A DNA stretch of 64,000 nt from Croceimicrobium sp963974215 (GTDB lineage Bacteria > Bacteroidota > Bacteroidia > Flavobacteriales > Schleiferiaceae), in assembly GCA_963974215.1 (NCBI GenBank), contig CAXBBL010000006.1, positions 62,001 to 126,000 of the forward strand, in the 5' to 3' direction. The notes below the pieces were generated by a model. It did not search any database. It was not told where the DNA came from and worked only from the letters and a program-made list of their open reading frames with translations. Positions 9,106 through 17,867 of this stretch are shown one piece after another. Position 1 is the first letter of the stretch; every line of letters begins with the position of its first letter. The position numbers were made by a program, and so were the translations under genes.

Positions 9106-11310
9106 GTGGCATTAGCATCACCGTCTTCTGAGGCCCAAAAGCAATTAAAGAAGTTTTTTGGCTTCAATGGCTTCAAAGGAAATCAAGAAGCTGTTATTGA
9201 AAATCTTTTAGCGGGCAACGATACTTTTGTAATTATGCCTACTGGCGGCGGGAAGTCCCTCTGTTATCAACTTCCCGCAATTATGCGCGAAGGAACCGCA
9301 ATTGTAGTATCCCCGCTAATTGCATTAATGAAAAACCAAGTGGATAGTTTAAGAGGATTTGCCGATAACCGCGGTATTGCTCACGTATTAAACTCTTCCC
9401 TCACCAAAAAAGAAGCCGAACAGGTAAAGGCCGACATGGTAAGCGGCGTTACTAAGCTACTTTATGTGGCGCCTGAATCCCTCACCAAGGAAGACAATAT
9501 TGAGTTTTTCAAAAGCGTAGAAATTTCTTTCTACGCAATCGATGAAGCGCATTGTATTTCAGAATGGGGTCACGATTTCCGTCCAGAATACCGCAATTTG
9601 CGAACAATTATTACCAAAATTGGTCGTAAACCTATCATAGGCCTTACTGCCACTGCCACTCCAAAGGTGCAAAGTGATATTCAAAAAAACTTGGGTATGG
9701 AAAATGCCGAAGTTTATAAAGCTTCTTTTAACCGCCCCAACCTATTTTACGAGGTACGCCCAAAAACGAAAAAGGTAGACAGTGACATTATCCGTTTCAT
9801 TAAAAAAATGGAGGGTAAAAGTGGCATTATCTACTGCCTAAGCCGCAAAAGAGTGGAGGAATTATCGCAAACATTACAAGTTAATGGAATACGTTCCCTT
9901 CCCTATCATGCAGGATTAGATGCGAGTACCCGCTCACGTCATCAAGATGCTTTTTTGATGGAAGATACCGATGTTATCGTGGCGACCATTGCTTTTGGAA
10001 TGGGAATCGACAAACCCGATGTGCGTTTCGTTATTCATTACGATATGCCGAAAAGTTTGGAGAGCTATTACCAAGAAACAGGAAGGGCAGGACGCGATGG
10101 CGGCGAAGGTCACTGTATTGCTTATTATGCCTATAAAGACGTTGAAAAACTAGAGAAATTTTTGAACGGCAAACCGGTTTCGGAGCAAGAAGTGGGCATG
10201 CAATTATTGCAAGAGGTTATTGCTTATGCAGAAACGACTATGAACCGTCGCAAGTTCTTATTGCATTATTTCGGTGAAGAGTTTGACGAAGAAAACGGTC
10301 CTGGTGCGCAAAACGATGATAACTCCTTGCATCCACGCAAAATGTTCGATGCGAAGGAGGATCTGAAACTAGTACTAGACACCGTTCTGGCAACTAATCA
10401 GCGATTCAAGGCCAAATCGATAGTGGATACACTTATTGGTAAATCAGGTGCTATTCTAAAACAATATAAAGTACAAGAACTTCCGATATACAGCCAAGGA
10501 GCTGATCAAGACGAAAAGCATTGGTTAGCCGTGGTACGTCAAGCTATTGTAAATGGTTTTCTCAATAAAGACATCGAAAAGTACGGCGTTTTACTGCTCA
10601 CCGACAAAGGGCATGAGTTTGTAAATAAGCCATATACCTTTATGATGGCCGAAGACCACGATTATGAGGAAGAAGCGGGACAAGAAGAAATAATCGCCAA
10701 TGAAAAGGCTGGAGCCGCTTTTGATCCCAAGCTTTTCGAAATGCTAAAAGAGCTTACCAAAAAGGTGGCTAAAAGCAAAGGTCAACCGCCTTTCACAATT
10801 TTCCAAGAACCATCTTTAAATGAGATGGCGCTCCACTACCCCACTAGTCTAGATGAACTAAAACAGATTTCGGGCGTAGGTGAAGGAAAAGCGAAAAAAT
10901 TTGGAGCTCCCTTTCTAGAGCTTATCGCCAAGTATGTGGCCGACAATAATATTGAAAAAGACGACGGTTTACTGGTTAAATCAGTAGTCAACAAATCAGG
11001 ACTCAAGGTTTACATCATTCAAAGTACCGATCGCAAGCTTACGCTTGAAGACATCGCCGCAGCCAAGGGCCTTAGCATGGATGATCTGATTACCGAAATA
11101 GAGCATATCGTGCAATCAGGTACCAAAATCAATCTCGATTATGTAATTGATGAGATGTTTGACGAAGATCAAATAGAAGAAATTCACGATTATTTTATGG
11201 AGGCTGAGTCCGATGATCTTGGCATAGCTCACGAAGAATTTGAGGGCGACTACAGCGAAGAAGAGTTGCGTATTATGCGCATCAAATTTATGAGCGACGT
11301 AGCAAACTAA
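9106..11310 (+). CDS. recQ: ATP-dependent DNA helicase RecQ (zinc-free form)
   Basis: 3'-5' DNA helicase of recombination and replication-fork repair. The 734-residue protein contains Walker A MPTGGGKS (Lys50), the DEAH box at 146-149 and RecQ signatures HCISEWGHDFRPEY and GRAGRDG. A helicase C domain, an HRDC domain (about 545-620) and a C-terminal winged-helix/HTH_40-like segment follow. The start is GTG at 9106; the next Met lies inside the helicase motif. The zinc-binding region reads NRRKFLLHYFGEEFDEE and then GPGAQNDDN: the four Cys of E. coli RecQ are absent, and there is no Cys at all in the C-terminal half. rfbC follows after 28 bases. Confidence 0.96.
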   Translation: MALASPSSEAQKQLKKFFGFNGFKGNQEAVIENLLAGNDTFVIMPTGGGKSLCYQLPAIMREGTAIVVSPLIALMKNQVDSLRGFADNRGIAHVLNSSLTKKEAEQVKADMVSGVTKLLYVAPESLTKEDNIEFFKSVEISFYAIDEAHCISEWGHDFRPEYRNLRTIITKIGRKPIIGLTATATPKVQSDIQKNLGMENAEVYKASFNRPNLFYEVRPKTKKVDSDIIRFIKKMEGKSGIIYCLSRKRVEELSQTLQVNGIRSLPYHAGLDASTRSRHQDAFLMEDTDVIVATIAFGMGIDKPDVRFVIHYDMPKSLESYYQETGRAGRDGGEGHCIAYYAYKDVEKLEKFLNGKPVSEQEVGMQLLQEVIAYAETTMNRRKFLLHYFGEEFDEENGPGAQNDDNSLHPRKMFDAKEDLKLVLDTVLATNQRFKAKSIVDTLIGKSGAILKQYKVQELPIYSQGADQDEKHWLAVVRQAIVNGFLNKDIEKYGVLLLTDKGHEFVNKPYTFMMAEDHDYEEEAGQEEIIANEKAGAAFDPKLFEMLKELTKKVAKSKGQPPFTIFQEPSLNEMALHYPTSLDELKQISGVGEGKAKKFGAPFLELIAKYVADNNIEKDDGLLVKSVVNKSGLKVYIIQSTDRKLTLEDIAAAKGLSMDDLITEIEHIVQSGTKINLDYVIDEMFDEDQIEEIHDYFMEAESDDLGIAHEEFEGDYSEEELRIMRIKFMSDVAN

Positions 11311-11338
11311 CACATTCCTAATTACGCAATACATTTAA

Positions 11339-11887
11339 ATGCAAGTAATAGAAACCAATATCCCAGATTTATTTGAAATCATGCCGCAAGTTTTCGGCGA
11401 TGATCGTGGATACTTTTTCGAGTCGTATAGCAAAGAAGCTTTCGCGAGATTTGACATCAATTACGACTTTGTTCAGGATAATCAATCCATGTCTAATAAG
11501 GGCGTTTTAAGAGGTTTACACTTTCAAAACCCTCCTTATGCGCAAGGGAAATTAGTACGTGTAATTCAAGGAGCGGTTCTTGACGTAGTAGTAGATATTC
11601 GCAAAGGGTCGCCTACTTATGGCAAACACCACAAGGTGATGCTCAGTGGGGAAAATAAAATAATGTTTTGGATTCCTCCTGGTTTTGCTCATGGCTTTCT
11701 AACCTTGGCGGACAAAACTATTTTCAGTTATAAGTGTACTAATTTATACCATAAAGAAAGCGAAGGCTCTGTGCTTTGGAATGATCCCGAATTGGCGATT
11801 GACTGGAACGTGGAAAATCCATTATTGTCGCCCAAAGATATGGAAGCCCGACCTTTAAGTGAACTTAATTCTCAATTCAAATATTAA
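11339..11887 (+). CDS. rfbC: dTDP-4-dehydrorhamnose 3,5-epimerase
   Basis: Cupin enzyme that epimerises dTDP-4-keto-6-deoxyglucose at C3 and C5 on the way to dTDP-L-rhamnose for surface polysaccharide. The 182-residue length is standard. Visible active-site elements are His61 in LRGLHFQ, Tyr131 in FSYKCTNLY and the GFAHGFLTL stretch. The other rhamnose genes (rfbA, B, D) are not adjacent, so here it rides in a mixed operon. The stop shares one base with the start of the next gene (TAATG), suggesting coupled translation. Confidence 0.95.
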   Translation: MQVIETNIPDLFEIMPQVFGDDRGYFFESYSKEAFARFDINYDFVQDNQSMSNKGVLRGLHFQNPPYAQGKLVRVIQGAVLDVVVDIRKGSPTYGKHHKVMLSGENKIMFWIPPGFAHGFLTLADKTIFSYKCTNLYHKESEGSVLWNDPELAIDWNVENPLLSPKDMEARPLSELNSQFKY

Positions 11888-12867
11888 TGCGTAAAAGTCT
11901 TAAAACATTAAGCTTTTTAGTGATCCTCTTTTTAATGAGCTCCATCTTTAGTTTCTTCACCTACCCTAGCGTTGAAGAAAATGAGAAGAGTCTTTCCAAC
12001 GATGATTTTCAAAAAGCTTTCAATGAGAATTATGGCATTTACAGTATTAGCCTACCTGAGAATTTACAATTTGCTGGAGAAGAGTTTCCCCTTAAAGATG
12101 AACAAATCCGCGAAGCTTTTGACCGTGAGCTCTTGGTAAATACCTATTGGCAAAGTCAAACCTTGCTATTCTTGAAACGCTCGAAGCGATACTTTCCGAT
12201 TATTGAACCAATTTTAGCGGAATATGGAATTCCCGAGGACTTCAAATATTTGCCCCTCATTGAATCTGGCTTTATGAACGTTGTTTCTCCAGCGGGAGCA
12301 GTAGGCTTTTGGCAAATTATGGAAGGTACGGCTAAAGATTATGGTTTAGAAGTTAATAGTGCCGTAGATGAACGCTATCATTTAGAAAAAGCTACGCGTG
12401 TGGCTTGCCAGTATTTATTAGATGCCAAGAAGCGATTAGGTAGCTGGAGCTTAGCGGCGGCTTCTTATAATATGGGAATTAACGGTGTGCAGAAACAGAT
12501 GGAGCGCCAGAAAGCCGACAACTTTTTTGAACTGACTCTCAACCCGGAAACAGGCCGTTATTTATACCGCATCATTTCCGTAAAGGAAATTATTTCTCAG
12601 CCCGCTAAATACGGTTTTCACCTAAGAGATGAACATGCCTATTTCCCTATTGCCACTACTGAGGTTCCGGTTGATACCGCTCTTAGCCACGTTGATTATT
12701 TCAATACCAAATATGGCTTAAGTTACCGCCAATTGAAATTTCATAACCCTTGGCTACGTTTAGAATACTTACCTAATTCTAGCGGTAAAGTATATATGAT
12801 TAAAGTGCCGAGCGCATCTGTTAACGCATCTGCGCCAGCGCAAGAACAGGAAAGCACTGAAAAATAA
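11887..12867 (+). CDS. lytic transglycosylase (MltD/Slt-like)
   Basis: Predicted envelope enzyme that cleaves peptidoglycan glycan strands to 1,6-anhydro ends. The 326-residue protein has an N-terminal membrane/signal segment (about residues 7-25) and an Slt domain with the catalytic motif LIESGF (Glu126), followed by SPAGAVGFWQIM and AAASYNMGINGV. The C-terminal part (HNPWLRLEYLPN) resembles the tail of MltD-like proteins in Bacteroidota; I do not see a clear LysM repeat. It overlaps rfbC by one base and is followed after 8 bases by a small membrane protein. Confidence 0.92.
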   Translation: MRKSLKTLSFLVILFLMSSIFSFFTYPSVEENEKSLSNDDFQKAFNENYGIYSISLPENLQFAGEEFPLKDEQIREAFDRELLVNTYWQSQTLLFLKRSKRYFPIIEPILAEYGIPEDFKYLPLIESGFMNVVSPAGAVGFWQIMEGTAKDYGLEVNSAVDERYHLEKATRVACQYLLDAKKRLGSWSLAAASYNMGINGVQKQMERQKADNFFELTLNPETGRYLYRIISVKEIISQPAKYGFHLRDEHAYFPIATTEVPVDTALSHVDYFNTKYGLSYRQLKFHNPWLRLEYLPNSSGKVYMIKVPSASVNASAPAQEQESTEK

Positions 12868-12875
12868 AATTTAAC

Positions 12876-13157
12876 ATGGAAGCGCCGAAATTACCCAGTT
12901 TCATAAAGCAAAATCGCCATAAATCCTTTGAGTTTAAGCCGCGTTATTACAACGAAAGGCAAGAGCGTTTGGATAAGATTAAACGCAAATATGAGCAGGA
13001 AAAGCAAAATAAGGAAACTAAAAGTGAAAGCATGCGCAGCAATCTTAGTAATTCTTGGAAAGAGGCGCGTCAAACCAAAGTGAATTCTTCCAATCGCATG
13101 TTGATGGTTATTATTCTAGCTTTATTAAGCATTACTTACTATATAATTAAATTTTAA
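12876..13157 (+). CDS. small C-terminally anchored membrane protein
   Basis: Conserved small protein of unknown function. The 93 residues form a highly basic, charged N-terminal region (FKPRYYNERQERLDKIKRKY, about 20-39) that is probably helical, then a single hydrophobic segment at about 73-91 close to the C-terminus. Related proteins with a KPRYY/Y-P-rich start sit next to mutL in other Bacteroidota; I recall them being labelled riboflavin synthase subunit beta, for which I see no support. It lies 8 bases after the lytic transglycosylase gene, and its stop overlaps the mutL start (TAATG). A role at the membrane cannot be defined from sequence. Confidence 0.75.
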   Translation: MEAPKLPSFIKQNRHKSFEFKPRYYNERQERLDKIKRKYEQEKQNKETKSESMRSNLSNSWKEARQTKVNSSNRMLMVIILALLSITYYIIKF

Positions 13158-15007
13158 TGGCCGATATCATCAGGCTTTTGCCCGATAATGTAGCCAACCA
13201 AATTGCCGCAGGAGAAGTGGTACAAAGGCCGGCTTCGGTAGTAAAAGAATTACTGGAAAACAGCGTAGATTCTGGAGCCAGTGAGATAAAGCTTATTGCG
13301 CGCGAAAGCGGTAAAACCTTTATCCAGGTAATTGATAATGGTAAGGGCATGAGCGAAACTGATAGTCGTATGGCTTTTGAAAGGCATGCTACCAGTAAAA
13401 TCACCAAGGCAGAAGACATCTTCAGTATTATCACCAAAGGATTTCGTGGTGAAGCTCTCGCTTCTATTAGTGCCGTAGCTCAAGTTGATATGCGTAGCCG
13501 CACCGCCGACTCAGAATTGGGTACGCACCTGAAAGTTGCCGCTAATGTGGTGGAACTGCAAGAGTTTTGTTCTTGCCCGCAAGGCACCAATATTGAAGTA
13601 CGCAATCTCTTTTACAATATACCGGCTCGACGTAATTTTTTGAAGTCGAATCAGGTAGAACAAAGACACCTCATTGACGAGTTTGAAAGAGTTGCTATGG
13701 CCCATCCCGGGGTAGCATTTACTTTCGAGCACAATGAATCAGAGATCTTTAATTTACCGGCTAGTACTTTAAGGCAAAGAATCGTAAATATCTTTGGGAA
13801 GAAGTACAATGAGAAATTAGTTCCTGTAGAAGAGTCTACCGAAATCTTAAGCATCCATGGTTTTGTAGGAAAACCTGAATTTGCTCGCAAAACTAGAGGT
13901 GAGCAATTCTTTTTTGTTAATCATCGCTTTATAAAAAATGCCTATCTGCATAAAGCGGTACAAAAGGCTTTTGAAGGATTACTAAATGACGATAGTTATC
14001 CCAGCTACTTTTTATATTTAGAGCTAGACCCAGCGCGGATTGATGTGAATATTCACCCCACCAAAACAGAAGTTAAATTCGATGATGAACGTGCTATTCA
14101 CACCATAATCCGTTCTTCGGTAAAGCACAGTTTGGGTCAATACAATATTGCTCCTAGTCTCGATTTTGAGCATGATCAGCAATTTGTAAGCTATCCTAAA
14201 AGTGGCTCGGTGGAAGCGCCCGGTATTTATATTGACCCGAGTTTTAATCCCTTTAATAAGGATACGAGCCAAAAAAGCACCATTGGCGGCAGCACACCTA
14301 GTTTTAAATCGGGTTCTAATTATCAAAGACCCGAGAGTTCGCAAAGCCGAGAATGGGAATCGCTTTTAGGACAGATTCCTGAAATGCCCGAAACGAAAAG
14401 CGAGCAAGGGCAACTTCTTGCTTCTAACGAAGGATTAGCCAATACCCGTAAAACCTATTTGCAAGTTGGCGGAAAATATATTTTAACAAAGCACAGTGAT
14501 GGACTGATCCTTATCCATCAAAGACGTGCGAAAGAGCGCATTTTATTTGAAAAGATTGTCGCCGCTTTACGCAACCGCCAAATCCCCAGTCAGCAACTAA
14601 TTTTCCCGCAAAATATTGAACTTAATGCAGCCGATTTCGCCTTGAGCAAAGAGATATTGCCCAAACTTAGAGCCTTAGGATTTGACTTAGATGAGTTCGG
14701 TAAAAACCAATTGGTGGTGCATGGTGTTCCTTTATTTATAGAGAATGCGCCCGTGCAAGAGATTATCGAAAACATTATTGAAGCCCACAAAGACTTTAAT
14801 GATAGCTCGGAAGAAGAATACCAAGAAACAATGGCACAAAAAATGGCCAAAGTGGCTGCTTTTGGAAGAGGAACACTTATTGAAAACCCCGCTATGGCTA
14901 ATTTAGTAGATGAGCTTTTTGCCAGCAAGTCTCCCTACCACAGCCCCGATGGCAAACCGATAATAGTAAATCTCACTTTAAGTGATATCGATAAAAGTTT
15001 TAATTAA
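13157..15007 (+). CDS. mutL: DNA mismatch repair protein MutL
   Basis: Mismatch-repair ATPase that couples MutS recognition to strand removal. The 616-residue protein has the GHKL ATPase motifs near the N-terminus (LLENSVDSGASEI, DNGKGM, GFRGEALASIS), the transducer domain with NIHPTKTEVKF, a low-complexity linker (about 360-425) and a C-terminal dimerisation domain. In the C-terminal domain the position of the endonuclease motif DQHA(x)2E(x)4E reads HQRRAKERILFE (454-465), lacking the Asp, His and Ala, and the second site reads SPDGKP. It overlaps the small gene before it and the rhomboid gene after it by one base each. Confidence 0.97.
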   Translation: MADIIRLLPDNVANQIAAGEVVQRPASVVKELLENSVDSGASEIKLIARESGKTFIQVIDNGKGMSETDSRMAFERHATSKITKAEDIFSIITKGFRGEALASISAVAQVDMRSRTADSELGTHLKVAANVVELQEFCSCPQGTNIEVRNLFYNIPARRNFLKSNQVEQRHLIDEFERVAMAHPGVAFTFEHNESEIFNLPASTLRQRIVNIFGKKYNEKLVPVEESTEILSIHGFVGKPEFARKTRGEQFFFVNHRFIKNAYLHKAVQKAFEGLLNDDSYPSYFLYLELDPARIDVNIHPTKTEVKFDDERAIHTIIRSSVKHSLGQYNIAPSLDFEHDQQFVSYPKSGSVEAPGIYIDPSFNPFNKDTSQKSTIGGSTPSFKSGSNYQRPESSQSREWESLLGQIPEMPETKSEQGQLLASNEGLANTRKTYLQVGGKYILTKHSDGLILIHQRRAKERILFEKIVAALRNRQIPSQQLIFPQNIELNAADFALSKEILPKLRALGFDLDEFGKNQLVVHGVPLFIENAPVQEIIENIIEAHKDFNDSSEEEYQETMAQKMAKVAAFGRGTLIENPAMANLVDELFASKSPYHSPDGKPIIVNLTLSDIDKSFN

Positions 15008-15750
15008 TGCAGCAGTCACCTCTACAATTTAGACTACTTCCCGAGGTCATAAAAAACCTGCTTATAATCAACGGGCTATTCTTTTTAGCCACGGTGGTAT
15101 TAAGTAATGTTTTCGGCACCAACTTAATTGATTTATTAGGGGTTTACCTGCCACAATCGGAAAATTTTAGGCCCTACCAAATTGTAACGCATATGTTTAT
15201 GCACGGCAATATGGGGCATATCTTTTTTAATATGTTCGCCTTGTGGATGTTCGGAAATGCTTTAGAAAATGTGTGGGGACCCAAACGTTTTTTAATCTAC
15301 TATTTCGTTACCGGTTTAGGAGCAGCCCTTTTACATTTAGGCTTTCAATACTGGGAATATAGCTCATTAGTTGGGCAACTTACTGAAGGTCAATTGGAAA
15401 CTGTTTTAAGAGAAGGTGCGGCCATACTAGAAAGAGGTCAGAATTATACAGACCCAATTATGCGCCAGGCTAATGCGCTTTTAAACTCTCCCACTGTTGG
15501 TGCTTCAGGTGCAGTATTTGGTGTATTACTAGCCTTCGGAATGCTCTTCCCTAACCAATACATTTACCTTTACTTTGTATTACCGGTAAAAGTAAAGTAT
15601 TTCGTAGCTGTTTATGGTGCCTTAGAATTATACAACGGCATTGTTAACGATCCCGCTTCAAATGTGGCGCATTTTGCCCACCTAGGCGGAATGTTGTTTG
15701 GCTTCTTACTTTTACGCTACTGGAAGAAGAATAATGGTACCTTTTACTAA
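15007..15750 (+). CDS. rhomboid family intramembrane serine protease (first of two)
   Basis: Membrane-embedded serine protease expected to cleave single-pass membrane proteins. The 247-residue protein has about six membrane helices. The catalytic pair is visible as Ser167 in GASGAVFG and His225 in AHFAHLGG, and the rhomboid signature HGNMGHIFFNMFALW lies at 66-80. Between helices 3 and 4 a hydrophilic insertion of about 45 residues (roughly 115-160) lengthens a loop. It shares one base with mutL and one base with the second rhomboid gene, so the three are probably translated in sequence. Confidence 0.94.
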   Translation: MQQSPLQFRLLPEVIKNLLIINGLFFLATVVLSNVFGTNLIDLLGVYLPQSENFRPYQIVTHMFMHGNMGHIFFNMFALWMFGNALENVWGPKRFLIYYFVTGLGAALLHLGFQYWEYSSLVGQLTEGQLETVLREGAAILERGQNYTDPIMRQANALLNSPTVGASGAVFGVLLAFGMLFPNQYIYLYFVLPVKVKYFVAVYGALELYNGIVNDPASNVAHFAHLGGMLFGFLLLRYWKKNNGTFY

Positions 15751-16640
15751 TGGCTAGTATAATCGACGATATTAAACTGAGTTTTAAAAGTGGTGATGCC
15801 CTTACCCGTTTAATTCTCATTAACTTAGGAGTGTATGTAGCATTTCTGTTATTACGCATCTTAAGCTTCCTGTTTCAAACAGACATTAGTGCCTTTTTCA
15901 TAAGCTTCACCGCTCTGCCCAGCGACTTACTCACTTTAGCCACTCGTCCTTGGACCTTGGTGAGCTACATGTTTTTGCATGAAGGCTTTCTGCACATCTT
16001 ATTTAATATGCTCTGGCTCTTTTTTGGGGGCCGGCTATTTCTTGAGTATTTCGGCAGTCGTCGCTTGATAAGTACTTATTTATTGGGCGGTATAATTGGT
16101 GGGTTTCTCTACGTTATTTTTTACAACATTTTTCCCGCCTTTAGCAATGTGGTTAGTATTAGCAACAACCGTGGGGCTTCTGCCGGAGTGATGGCTATTA
16201 TTTTCGCAATTGCTACTTACAATCCCCGTTTCCCCGTGCGTATCTTTTTTATTGCTACCGTTCCGCTTTGGGGAGTGGCAGCCTTTGCCCTCTTAACAGA
16301 TTTAATTGGCTTAGGTGATGGTGCGAACGCGGGTGGAAGAATTGCCCATATTGGCGGCGCCGCCTTTGGTTTTTTAATGGCGCGTGCTTACCGTCAAGGT
16401 AAAGACCTTACCGATGGCTTTTCCGGCTTGTTAGATAGAATTGTCAACCTTTTCAAAGCTAAGCCCAAACTAAAAACAGTTTATTCTTCGGGTGGTTTTA
16501 ATAAGGGATATCGTCAAAAAAATGGCGCACAAAACGATGAAGCTAAGCTCAATCAGATTCTAGATAAGATTAGCAGAAGTGGCTACGATAGCCTTAGTAA
16601 AGACGAAAAAGAACACCTATTTAAATTTGGCAAGGACTAA
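15750..16640 (+). CDS. rhomboid family intramembrane serine protease (second of two)
   Basis: Second rhomboid in tandem, 296 residues, not a close copy of the first. It has about six membrane helices with the catalytic Ser144 in GASAGVMA, His200 in IAHIGGAAFG and the loop motif HEGFLHILFNMLWL. A cytoplasmic C-terminal extension of about 85 residues ends in a helix-rich block (LDKISRSGYDSLSKDEKEHL) that resembles the DUF6576 tail of Bacteroidota rhomboids. Gene overlaps of one base on both sides join it to the first rhomboid and to the EEP hydrolase. Confidence 0.93.
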   Translation: MASIIDDIKLSFKSGDALTRLILINLGVYVAFLLLRILSFLFQTDISAFFISFTALPSDLLTLATRPWTLVSYMFLHEGFLHILFNMLWLFFGGRLFLEYFGSRRLISTYLLGGIIGGFLYVIFYNIFPAFSNVVSISNNRGASAGVMAIIFAIATYNPRFPVRIFFIATVPLWGVAAFALLTDLIGLGDGANAGGRIAHIGGAAFGFLMARAYRQGKDLTDGFSGLLDRIVNLFKAKPKLKTVYSSGGFNKGYRQKNGAQNDEAKLNQILDKISRSGYDSLSKDEKEHLFKFGKD

Positions 16641-17719
16641 TGGCCACGAGGAAGAAGTCTTTTATTGATGGTTTTCTATATGTAATCAATACTCTTATTG
16701 CTTTCCTACTTATGGCCTCTTATCTGGCGGGCTATATCGACCCCCGGTTAGTTTCTTGGTTTTCATTTTTAGGATTAGCTTATCCCTACCTTCTTCTCGG
16801 TAACATCATTTTTGCCATTTGGTGGGCTCTGCGTTTAAAACTAAAAATCATCCTACCTACCCTAGCGATAGCTTTGGGATATACTCATTTGGGCGAACTC
16901 TACCAGTTTAGGGGCAGTAATCAAGTAATTGCTAGCGGGTCTACCTTAAAGGTGATGACCTATAATGTGCGCATGCTAAATCACTTTAACTGGCTGGATA
17001 TTAATGATGTCCCCAAGCAAATTGAGGATCTAATTTTAGATGAGAATCCCGATATTTTGCAATTGCAAGAATACCGTCAGCTAAGTCCCGCCTTAAAGGT
17101 GAAGCTCAACTATAAGTACAGTAGCTTTAAAGAAAGAGTGGGTGGAACGGGTCAGATTACCTATTCGCGTTATCCCATTGAAAGCAGTGAAAACTACGAA
17201 TTTGCGATCCCCGATTCTATCGGTCCCCGAGGAAAGGCTCTAATTTGTGATATTGACTGGCAAGGACGTAAAGTTCGGATGATAAACGTTCATCTTGCTT
17301 CAATAGGACTGAAAGATGAGGATTATGCAGAGCTTGGGAACATAGGTGATAAAAATCAAGATCAGATTACCAAAGGACTTAGTAAAGTTGGAGGTGATTT
17401 AAAAGCCGCATTTATTAGGCGCGCGTATCAGGTGGATGACTTAAAAACAATCGTCTCCAAAAGTCCCTACCCCCTTATTTTAGCAGGGGATTTCAACGAC
17501 CCTCCCAGTAGTTATACCTACCAGAGCATTACTGATAGCTTAACCGACAGTTTTATTACTGCTGGGGATGGACTGGTAAGAACTTATAACCGCGGGCCTA
17601 TACCATTGCGTATCGATTATATTTTATACTCAGACGAATTGCGCTGTTTTAATTATAAGGTTAGAACGGAAACCTTATCGGATCACTACCCTGTTATCGC
17701 TGAGTTCGGTTATCAGTAA
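16640..17719 (+). CDS. endonuclease/exonuclease/phosphatase (EEP) family protein with membrane anchor
   Basis: Hydrolase of the DNase I/sphingomyelinase fold; the substrate cannot be told from sequence. The 359-residue protein has two to three N-terminal hydrophobic segments (about residues 12-85) and then the EEP domain. Motifs are MTYNVRMLN (metal-binding Asn), DILQLQEYR (Glu), LAGDFNDPP (Asp, Asn) and SDHYPVIAEF (Asp, His). It is the last gene of the rfbC-to-EEP chain, joined to the second rhomboid by TAATG. The membrane anchor suggests action at the inner membrane or in the periplasm; a nucleic acid, lipid or phosphoester substrate are all possible. Confidence 0.9.
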   Translation: MATRKKSFIDGFLYVINTLIAFLLMASYLAGYIDPRLVSWFSFLGLAYPYLLLGNIIFAIWWALRLKLKIILPTLAIALGYTHLGELYQFRGSNQVIASGSTLKVMTYNVRMLNHFNWLDINDVPKQIEDLILDENPDILQLQEYRQLSPALKVKLNYKYSSFKERVGGTGQITYSRYPIESSENYEFAIPDSIGPRGKALICDIDWQGRKVRMINVHLASIGLKDEDYAELGNIGDKNQDQITKGLSKVGGDLKAAFIRRAYQVDDLKTIVSKSPYPLILAGDFNDPPSSYTYQSITDSLTDSFITAGDGLVRTYNRGPIPLRIDYILYSDELRCFNYKVRTETLSDHYPVIAEFGYQ

Positions 17720-17867
17720 ACTAGAACCTCACAAGCAAATGATATTATAAAACGTCCATTTTACTGGGAATTTAGGCTTAGATGCATTAATGTTGGTTTT
17801 AATGTAATTTAGGAGTCACCAATACCTTTTTGGCCTAATTTTTCATATTATCTTGTTTTACGAAACC

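Noticed and set aside
11116..11334. Open frame antisense to the end of recQ
   Set aside because: Hydrophobic low-complexity shadow frame with no promoter or family similarity.
12876..13157. Riboflavin synthase beta subunit as the name of the small gene before mutL
   Set aside because: At 93 residues with a membrane tail it lacks any lumazine or riboflavin synthase feature.
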